6,285 bases of DNA from Alistipes sp. (lineage in GTDB: Bacteria > Bacteroidota > Bacteroidia > Bacteroidales > Rikenellaceae), in assembly GCA_031285485.1 (NCBI GenBank), contig JAITWC010000073.1, positions 1 to 6,285 on the forward strand. Direction: 5' to 3'. The notes under the pieces were generated by a model. The model was not told where the DNA came from. It did not search any database and saw nothing but the letters and a program-made list of their open reading frames with translations. Position numbers and translations under genes: made by a program. This document shows, piece by piece, positions 1 through 4,798 of this stretch; within the stretch, counting starts at the first letter, position 1; each line of letters starts with the position of its first letter.

Positions 1-98
1 CGCTGCCTGCGAAAATGACACAAATCTTTAAAACTGTCAAAAGTTGTTTTGCCCGTTTCGCGGGGGCCAACGCAGGTCGCGAATCCCTCGCCGGGGTG
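1..98. other. Intergenic region downstream of the esterase pair
   Basis: No gene is supported here. On the minus strand this is the 3' flank of the second esterase. It holds a weak 4-bp inverted repeat (CCCG at 52-55 with CGGG at 61-64) and then an A/T-rich stretch. Neither a convincing intrinsic terminator nor a good promoter is visible. Confidence 0.5.
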
Positions 99-1208
99 CT
101 ATTTAAAAAGTCGCTGCGATATTTCGGTCAGATAGATGCGGCAGTTCATCCATGTGTGCCCGCCGGGCGTGTAGAGGGTTTGATAGCGGATCCGCTTGCT
201 TTTGAGCACCCCTTCCAGGGCCTGCGAACCTGCGTAGAGGCCGTCGTCGACGCCGCAGCTTATCCACAGCAGTTTCAGGTTTCTCAACTGCGCGGCGGGC
301 GCGTAGTCGCGGTCGAAACTTTCGGCCATTCCTTCGCCCCAGATGGCGGGTGCGAAGGCGCACACGTGCGAGAATACCTCGGGATGGCCCAGTCCGGCGG
401 CGAGGGTCTGCCTTCCGCCGAGCGAGAATCCCGCAACCGCGCGTCCGGCGACGGAGCCCTCGGCGCGGTAATTGCGCTCGGTCCAGGGCACGATCTCGCG
501 GATGAGTTCGCGCGTGAACAGGTCGGTGCCCAGCACGTCGCCCGGGGCGGTGCCGTTCCTGGCCATCAGCGCGGGCGCGGCGTTGGCGTAGGGCATCACC
601 ACGATCATCGGTTTGGCGCGGCCCTGAGCTATGAGGTTGTCGAGAATGTCGTTCACCCGGCCCACCTTGAACCACGTCTCGTGGGTGTCGGTCATGCCGT
701 GGATCAGATAAAGCACGGGATACTTCGCCTCGCCCTGCGGATCGTAGCCCGGCGGGGTGTAGATCACCAGCGGACGCTCCAGATCGAGCTGTTCGGAGTG
801 ATACCACCGGTAGCTCACCCGTCCGTGCGGCACGTCCTGCTGCGAGTGGATCAGGGGCGGCGTGGAGGGCATGTCGAGCAGGTTGCCCTTGAACCGTTCG
901 TTCGGGAAGAGGAACGGATTGTTGGGGTCGTTGGCCGTGATGCCGTCCACCACGAAGTTGTAGGGGTAGATGTCGGGGGTGACGGGGGGCGTGGTGACGC
1001 TCCACACTCCCTCGGCGTCGCGGGTCATGTCGAGGTTTCCGCTCAGGAACTGCCCCGAGAGTTGGACCTTCGTTGCGCGTGGCGCCGGGTAACGGAAAGT
1101 GACGGTGCCGTCGGCGTTGATCTCGGGCGAGACGATCCCCTGGGCCTCGGCGGCGGCGGCGAAACCGATGGCGACGGCGAGGGACAATATGTGTTTTATG
1201 TTTTTCAT
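99..1208 (-). CDS. Secreted CE1-type esterase with N-terminal E-set domain (second of a tandem pair)
   Basis: A predicted secreted serine esterase of 369 aa. Residues 1-23 form a signal peptide with a likely cleavage site after AEA, so the enzyme acts in the periplasm or outside the cell. Residues about 25-115 are an E-set/CBM48-like beta-sandwich (VTFRYPAPRATKVQLSGQF, then GVWSVT and YPYNFVVDG). Residues about 130-369 are an esterase D-type alpha/beta hydrolase. The nucleophile is probably Ser262 in GFSLG, the acid Asp322 and the base His351 in GGHTWM; LIHG at 168-171 begins the oxyanion-hole region. This layout is typical of Bacteroidota feruloyl or acetyl-xylan esterases such as the Fae1A and Xyn10D type, but the substrate cannot be read from sequence. 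The ATG starts 12 bp after the stop of a clear paralog (by eye roughly 40-50% identical), so the two genes are probably cotranscribed after a duplication. The start is supported by the signal peptide that follows it. Confidence 0.9.
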   Translation of the reverse strand: MKNIKHILSLAVAIGFAAAAEAQGIVSPEINADGTVTFRYPAPRATKVQLSGQFLSGNLDMTRDAEGVWSVTTPPVTPDIYPYNFVVDGITANDPNNPFLFPNERFKGNLLDMPSTPPLIHSQQDVPHGRVSYRWYHSEQLDLERPLVIYTPPGYDPQGEAKYPVLYLIHGMTDTHETWFKVGRVNDILDNLIAQGRAKPMIVVMPYANAAPALMARNGTAPGDVLGTDLFTRELIREIVPWTERNYRAEGSVAGRAVAGFSLGGRQTLAAGLGHPEVFSHVCAFAPAIWGEGMAESFDRDYAPAAQLRNLKLLWISCGVDDGLYAGSQALEGVLKSKRIRYQTLYTPGGHTWMNCRIYLTEISQRLFK

Positions 1209-1220
1209 GGCGATGTCGGG

Positions 1221-2324
1221 TTATTTAAAGAGCTGTTTGGCTGATTCTTCGAGGTAGTCGCGGGCGTTCATCCAGGTGTGTCCGCCGCCGGAGATGCGGG
1301 TGACGGTGCGGATGCCGTTCTGTTCCAACTTGTCCATGAAAAGTTTGGCGTTGGGGTAGAGGAAGTCCTCGCTGCCCACCCCGAGCCAGAACAGTTCGAT
1401 CTGCTGGTTGGTGCGTGCAGGGTCGGCGACGAGGCTCGGGAAACTTGTCTCGAACTGCTCGGGCTGGCCCGCGAAAGAGGCGTAGGAACAGAGCCAGGCG
1501 AACTTGTCGAGGTTGTTCAGCCCCGCCGTCAGCGCCTGATTGCCTCCCCTCGAAAAACCCCCGATGGCGCGGCTTTTACGATCCGCGACCGTGCGGTAGG
1601 TGGCGTCGATGTGGGGCATGAGGTCGCCGAGCAGGTCTGTGTTGAAGTTGGCCGTGCGGCGCTGTTCGGCTCCCGCCGGGAAGTAGTAGGCGGGGTTGCC
1701 GTAGGGCATCACCACGATCATCGGCTCGGCCAGTCCCCGCGCGATGAGGTTGTCGAGGATGAAGTTTGTGCGGCCCACCTTGAAGTAGGTCTCGTCGGTG
1801 TCGGTCGTTCCGCTGATCAGATAGAACACCGGGTAGCGACGGTCGGGGTTCGCGTCGTAACCCGGAGGGGTGTAGACCAGCGCGCGGCCCGTGGTGCCGA
1901 GGCTTTGCGAGACGTAGTAGTCGTAGTTGACCGCTCCGTGGGGTACGTTCTGCGGAGCCTGGGTCTGGAGCTTCGGCCCGGGGATGTCGAGCAGGCTGCC
2001 CTTGTGGCGCTCGTTGGGGAAGTAGTCGGGATTGTTGGGGTCCATCACCGTCACCCCGTCGACGCGGAACGAATAGGGGTAGATGTCCGGCACGATGGGG
2101 CCGACGGTGACGCTCCAAACCCCGTCGTCGCCCTTGCGCATGGGCAGGGGTGCGCCGAGGAACTGGATGTCGAGCAAAACTTCGGATGCCGACGCCGAGG
2201 CGTAGCGGAAAACGACGGTGCAGTCGTCCCTGACTTCGGGCGAGACGACCGGCCCGCGCCGCTGAGCCGATGCGATCCCCGCGACCATCAGGGCGAGGGA
2301 TAGCAGGATGGTTGCTTTTTTCAT
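1221..2324 (-). CDS. Secreted CE1-type esterase with N-terminal E-set domain (first of a tandem pair)
   Basis: A paralog of the next gene, 367 aa. Residues 1-20 are a signal peptide (cleavage after ASA). An E-set/CBM48-like domain spans about 25-115 and keeps the landmarks VVFRYASASASEVLL, DGVWSVTVGP, PDIYPYSFRVDG and DPNNPDYFPNERHKG. An esterase D domain follows. Its likely triad is Ser258 (GFSRG), Asp320 and His349 (GGGHTWMN). The motif that reads LIHG in the paralog is LISG here (169-172), a His-to-Ser change near the oxyanion hole; whether this alters activity is unknown. The likely role is de-esterification of plant polysaccharide side chains (feruloyl or acetyl groups), inferred only from the family. 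It is the first gene of the pair. A Bacteroidota promoter lies just upstream and the A/T-rich leader before the ATG has no Shine-Dalgarno sequence, as is usual in this phylum. Confidence 0.9.
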   Translation of the reverse strand: MKKATILLSLALMVAGIASAQRRGPVVSPEVRDDCTVVFRYASASASEVLLDIQFLGAPLPMRKGDDGVWSVTVGPIVPDIYPYSFRVDGVTVMDPNNPDYFPNERHKGSLLDIPGPKLQTQAPQNVPHGAVNYDYYVSQSLGTTGRALVYTPPGYDANPDRRYPVFYLISGTTDTDETYFKVGRTNFILDNLIARGLAEPMIVVMPYGNPAYYFPAGAEQRRTANFNTDLLGDLMPHIDATYRTVADRKSRAIGGFSRGGNQALTAGLNNLDKFAWLCSYASFAGQPEQFETSFPSLVADPARTNQQIELFWLGVGSEDFLYPNAKLFMDKLEQNGIRTVTRISGGGHTWMNARDYLEESAKQLFK

Positions 2325-2356
2325 TATTTATTAGGTTTTAGTTAGTTGTGAACACG

Positions 2357-2389
2357 CAATGATAGTGATTATATCCGGGAAATGCAATA
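2357..2389 (-). promoter_or_regulatory. Bacteroidota-type promoter of the esterase operon
   Basis: Read on the minus strand, TATTG (2385-2389) lies 20 bases upstream of TATCATTG (2357-2364). This fits the Bacteroidota primary sigma consensus (TTTG, 19-21 bases, TAnnTTTG) with one mismatch in the -7 box. Transcription would start around 2350, leaving a leader of about 25 nt before the ATG at 2324. Confidence 0.65.
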
Positions 2390-2390
2390 G

Positions 2391-2406
2391 CCGCAAACAG
2401 TTGCGG
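2391..2406. repeat. Short inverted repeat just upstream of the esterase promoter
   Basis: The arms CCGCAA (2391-2396) and TTGCGG (2401-2406) form a perfect 6-bp stem with the loop ACAG. It lies between the miaA stop and the -33 box at 2385-2389. No T-run follows on the minus strand, so it is a poor intrinsic terminator. It could be a weak terminator for miaA or an operator for the esterase promoter; neither is shown. Confidence 0.4.
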
Positions 2407-2426
2407 ACAACAACCGGCCATAGAAT

Positions 2427-3353
2427 TTACGTCGATCCCCACGGACGGTTTTTGGGATTTGTCCAAACTATCGAGGGATCGCGGCGGAACCATGTCATCT
2501 GTCGTTTGGCGTAACGGCGCGAGTTGCGTTTTATCAGCTCCACGGCTCGGGCGAGGCTTTCGTCACCGGCGAGGGGGCGGCCCGCGGCATCGGTTACGAG
2601 GCCGTCGAAGTGATCGAACAGCTCGCTGTAACCCACGGTTCGCAGTGCGGGCAGTTGTCGCAGGTGGTGGAGCGCGCGCGCCTCGGCTTCGAGTCCCGCG
2701 GCCATCATGGCGTCGACCCGTGCGTCGATGCGGGCGTATAGCTCGGGACGCGGAAGATCGATGCCTGTCTTGCGGATATCGAACGGGCGGATGGCCTGTG
2801 TGCCGGTGCGCTGCTCGCTGAACGGGCGGCAGGTTTGCAGACACACCTCAAGTGCCCTCTGCACCCGGGCTGGGTTTTTCGTGTCGACCGTGGCGTAATA
2901 TGCAGGGTCGAGCTGCGCGAGTTGTGCAATGAGCGATTCGAGTCCTTCGTCGGCGAGCCTGCGCGACAGCTCCTCGCGCAGGGCCGGATCGACGTCGGGC
3001 AGCGGGTCGAGGCCCCCGCACAGTGCGTCGATATACAATCCGGAGCCGCCCACAGCCACGACGTGCGGATGCGTTCGGAACAGTTCGCCCAACAGTTCCA
3101 TCGCCTCGCGCTCGAAGTCGGCGCACGAGAAACGCTCTGTCGGCTCGCGGTCGGCAATGAAATGGTGGGGCACGGTGCGCAGTTGTTCGGCGGTGGGTTG
3201 GGCCGTGCCGATCTCCATACCTTTGTATACCTGTCGCGAGTCGGTCGAGATGATCGGTGCGCCGAGGCTTTGGGCAAGTTCGACGGCGAGGTCGCTCTTA
3301 CCCGATCCCGTGGGGCCGACTATTACCGTGAGGGTTGGTTTCGGGGCGGTCAT
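2427..3353 (-). CDS. miaA: tRNA dimethylallyltransferase MiaA
   Basis: Transfers a dimethylallyl group to N6 of adenosine 37 in tRNAs that read codons starting with U, the first step of the (ms2)i6A37 modification; it acts in the cytoplasm. The 308-aa length is normal for the family. Visible motifs are the P-loop GPTGSGKS at 13-20, the conserved block DSRQVYKGMEIGTAQP at 38-53, PHHFI at 62-66, GGSGLYIDAL at 102-111, and the C-terminal tRNA-contacting block RRYAKRQMTWFRRD ending at 292. The ATG overlaps the stop of the upstream acyl-CoA reductase as ATGA, so its translation may be coupled to that gene. No promoter of its own is evident. The frame is intact. Confidence 0.97.
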   Translation of the reverse strand: MTAPKPTLTVIVGPTGSGKSDLAVELAQSLGAPIISTDSRQVYKGMEIGTAQPTAEQLRTVPHHFIADREPTERFSCADFEREAMELLGELFRTHPHVVAVGGSGLYIDALCGGLDPLPDVDPALREELSRRLADEGLESLIAQLAQLDPAYYATVDTKNPARVQRALEVCLQTCRPFSEQRTGTQAIRPFDIRKTGIDLPRPELYARIDARVDAMMAAGLEAEARALHHLRQLPALRTVGYSELFDHFDGLVTDAAGRPLAGDESLARAVELIKRNSRRYAKRQMTWFRRDPSIVWTNPKNRPWGST

Positions 3354-4306
3354 ATCGTCTTCAGGAATTGCATTGTGTCGCAGCCGTCGGGGTAGTCGGT
3401 TAGGCCGGGGTGTTGGGCTTGCCCGAGCCTTGTGGCTCGGGAGTGATCAGTTATTAGTGATGAGTGATTGGTTGCTACGCATTGTATTTGTTCGTTGTGC
3501 TCCTTGAGCCATTCGGTGATTTCGGTGGGGGTGTCGTAGAATGTGTAGTTGAGCGTACCGGGGCTTTGGGCGAAGTCGCGGCTTTTTGTCAGCAGTGCTG
3601 CTCCGGTGTCGATGTGCGGCGCGGCGGTCATTTGCATCAGAGCCCGCGTTTGACGGAAGCTGCCCCGCCATGTCTCGGGGAGCGTCCCCTCGCGTCGCCG
3701 CAGCACCTCGACCAGTGACCCGAAGTCGTAGCCGCGTGGCATCCACACAAGGCTCACGCTGCGGCAACCGAGGCCCGAGTACATCAGCACGTCGTCGGCC
3801 AACCCTTCGAGTTCGGCGGTCGTCTCGCGGCCCGTCAGCACGGCGAGCGACGAGCGGTTGCCTCTCAACAGGGTGGGGATTCGGGCGTGACTCGCGGCGA
3901 TAGCGGCAATGGTGGCGTCACTGCCCATCGCTATCACGGCGTCGGGCGCACACTCCCCGTGCGCGATCGACACAGGAGTGTGCGGGTCGATCGCGAGCAG
4001 TTGCGCCACCACCCACTCCATGTTTTTGCGATCTCTCGACGAGGGTTTCACGATCGCCCTGTGGCCCGCCACCAAAACACACACGAGATCGTGCATACCC
4101 ACGAACGGAATATTGCCTGCCATGATTATAAACACGTTACGCGGCTTGGCAACCGGCAACCCCGGATAATCCGCAAGCCAAGCGGTGAGTAGCTCCCGCG
4201 AAAGCATGTCCCGCGCAATATTCCGCGCCGCAACCCCATCGTAATTCGTAATTCGTAATTCGTAATTACTCATCCGCCGCCCAAGTTCTGTCAAAACCTC
4301 TATCAT
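3350..4306 (-). CDS. Acyl-CoA reductase, LuxC family, with in-frame heptamer-repeat inserts
   Basis: A 318-aa protein of the LuxC/acyl-CoA reductase family (aldehyde dehydrogenase fold), which reduces acyl-CoA or acyl-enzyme to fatty aldehyde with NADPH. The physiological substrate in Bacteroidota is not established. Visible blocks are the nucleotide-binding segment MAGNIPFVGMHDLVCVLVAG (62-81) with IVKPSSRD (85-92), the likely catalytic Cys181 in YSGLGCRSVSL, and the family C-terminal motif RLGQAQHPGLTDYPDGCDT. Two stretches look foreign to the family. Residues 13-22 (SNYELRITNY) come from a perfect heptamer tandem repeat, and residues about 279-289 (TNHSSLITDHS) come from a degenerate one. 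The ATG at 4306 is preferred over a GTG at 4336, because a -7 promoter box lies between them and the longer N-terminus (MPRKKTYLCV) would be encoded by promoter DNA. The stop overlaps the miaA start by four bases. Confidence 0.85.
   Translation of the reverse strand: MIEVLTELGRRMSNYELRITNYDGVAARNIARDMLSRELLTAWLADYPGLPVAKPRNVFIIMAGNIPFVGMHDLVCVLVAGHRAIVKPSSRDRKNMEWVVAQLLAIDPHTPVSIAHGECAPDAVIAMGSDATIAAIAASHARIPTLLRGNRSSLAVLTGRETTAELEGLADDVLMYSGLGCRSVSLVWMPRGYDFGSLVEVLRRREGTLPETWRGSFRQTRALMQMTAAPHIDTGAALLTKSRDFAQSPGTLNYTFYDTPTEITEWLKEHNEQIQCVATNHSSLITDHSRATRLGQAQHPGLTDYPDGCDTMQFLKTI
3422..3441. repeat. Perfect 8-bp palindrome inside the acyl-CoA reductase gene
   Basis: CCCGAGCC (3422-3429) and GGCTCGGG (3434-3441) pair perfectly around a TTGT loop. 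The palindrome encodes most of RATRLG. The part that encodes RLG belongs to the conserved family motif, whereas the other arm lies next to the heptamer insert. No T-run follows on the minus strand, so it is not an ordinary terminator. Confidence 0.75.
3441..3468. repeat. Degenerate heptamer tandem repeat, four units, within coding sequence
   Basis: On the plus strand the units are GAGTGAT (3441-3447), CAGTTAT (3448-3454), TAGTGAT (3455-3461) and GAGTGAT (3462-3468). The shared pattern is NAGTKAT, where K is G or T. On the coding strand they encode the atypical segment NHSSLITDHS in the C-terminal part of the acyl-CoA reductase. The first base is shared with the adjacent palindrome. Confidence 0.7.
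4240..4267. repeat. Perfect heptamer tandem repeat (4 x CGTAATT) within coding sequence
   Basis: Four identical 7-bp units lie at 4240-4246, 4247-4253, 4254-4260 and 4261-4267. On the coding strand they read AATTACG and encode NYELRITNY at the N-terminus of the acyl-CoA reductase. Because 7 is not a multiple of 3, gain or loss of one unit would frameshift the gene. Such heptamers are typical of short tandemly repeated repetitive sequences. Confidence 0.9.
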
Positions 4307-4310
4307 AACG

Positions 4311-4318
4311 CAAAGATA
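4311..4318 (-). promoter_or_regulatory. Bacteroidota -7 box directly before the acyl-CoA reductase ATG
   Basis: TATCTTTG on the minus strand matches TAnnTTTG exactly, and is followed by CGTT and then the ATG at 4306. No good TTG -33 element is visible 19-21 bases upstream. The expected start of transcription would fall at or within a base or two of the ATG, suggesting a leaderless or nearly leaderless mRNA for the reductase-miaA unit. Confidence 0.55.
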
Positions 4319-4344
4319 GGTTTTTTTTCGGGGCACAGCCTCGC

Positions 4345-4361
4345 GATTCCCGTGGGGAATC
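4345..4361. repeat. Perfect 7-bp inverted repeat between the remnant ORF and the acyl-CoA reductase
   Basis: GATTCCC (4345-4351) and GGGAATC (4355-4361) pair around a GTG loop. The right arm touches the stop codon (4361-4363) of the decayed coding fragment on the minus strand. No T-run follows in that direction. It may be a weak terminator or processing hairpin closing the old gene. Confidence 0.5.
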
Positions 4362-4526
4362 TATAACTGGAACTGGACGAGGCTCAGGCACGGCGCTTGG
4401 TTGCTCTCCGCGTCGGTCGCTCCGAGGAACAGCACGTAGTTCTTGCTACGTGCGGCGTTCGCGGTTGATCCGGGCCACGAACGGCGGCAGCTTCTCAAGG
4501 TACGTCGGATAGCTGTTGACGAGCCC
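4361..4526 (-). pseudogene. Decayed, frameshifted C-terminal coding fragment of unknown family
   Basis: Two protein-like stretches sit in different frames of the minus strand. From 4526 down to about 4449 one frame reads GLVNSYPTYLEKLPPFVARI followed by NRERRT, and then stops at 4446-4448. From about 4447 to the stop at 4361-4363 another frame reads KNYVLFLGATDAESNQAPCL followed by SLVQFQL. Together they look like the end of one real protein split by a frameshift near 4446-4450. I do not recognise the family. It lies between the 42-bp repeat array and the acyl-CoA reductase, in the right place and orientation to be the lost C-terminus of the upstream lipoprotein gene, but it does not look like leucine-rich repeat. 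A chance open frame in GC-rich DNA, or an assembly error, is possible. Confidence 0.4.
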
Positions 4527-4576
4527 CGAGCTCCGCCTTGACGTAGTAGTCGAGCGGAAAGAGGTAAAAATTACCC

Positions 4577-4798
4577 ATGTTAGTTAAATCAGAACTTACG
4601 GAAAACACTGTCGCGCGCACGATAGTTAAATCCAAACTTACGGAAAGCACCAACGTGCGCATGTTGGTTAAATCCGATTTTTCGGAAAATACCATCATGT
4701 GCATAATAGTTAAATAATAATTTTCGGAAAGCACCGATATGCACATGTTAGTCAAATCCGAACTCGCGGAAAGCACCGTCATGCGCATGTTGGTTAAA
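4577..4798. repeat. 42-bp tandem repeat array, five full units plus a partial sixth
   Basis: Units start at 4577, 4619, 4661, 4703 and 4745, each exactly 42 bp, with a 12-bp sixth start at 4787-4798. Constant parts of each unit on the plus strand are AGTTAAAT near the start, CGGAAA in the middle and an ACC/ACT plus TGCGC-like end. The copies are clearly diverged, with no insertions or deletions. Each unit has partial dyad symmetry, clearest in the third, where TCCGA and TCGGA face each other around TTTT (4673-4686). The array is much more AT-rich than its surroundings. On the minus strand all units stay open within a frame of 107 codons (4818 to 4495), giving 14-residue repeats such as LTNMRMTVLSASSD. 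The plus frame gives MLVKSELTENTVAR-like repeats from an ATG at 4577 but stops in unit four (4715-4717). Neither frame is called as a gene. Confidence 0.9.

Noticed and set aside
1..70. Promoter for a gene to the left of the window (GTTGG and AACTTTTG on the minus strand)
   Set aside because: The spacing is about 22 bases and the -7 box has a mismatch at a key T; no gene start is in view to support it.
15..1244. Long plus-strand open frame opposite the downstream esterase (409 codons)
   Set aside because: It is the antisense of a well-recognised esterase gene. Its composition is the Gly/Val/Arg/His-rich kind produced by the shadow of a GC-rich gene, and no domain is recognisable.
1278..2303. 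Long plus-strand open frame opposite the upstream esterase (341 codons)
   Set aside because: Same reasons: antisense shadow with no motifs, while the minus strand shows a signal peptide and a catalytic triad.
4307..4336. Upstream GTG start for the acyl-CoA reductase
   Set aside because: The added residues would be encoded by the -7 promoter box and a poly-A tract, and do not resemble the family N-terminus.
4577..4717. Small plus-strand gene over the 42-bp array (about 46 codons, AAGAGG-like sequence upstream)
   Set aside because: It stops within the fourth unit and so does not span the array. Shine-Dalgarno signals carry little weight in this phylum, and no homolog is known to me. It is kept only as an observation in the array entry.
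4577..4798. CRISPR array
   Set aside because: The 42-bp units follow each other directly with no unique spacers, the copies are diverged, and no cas genes are nearby.
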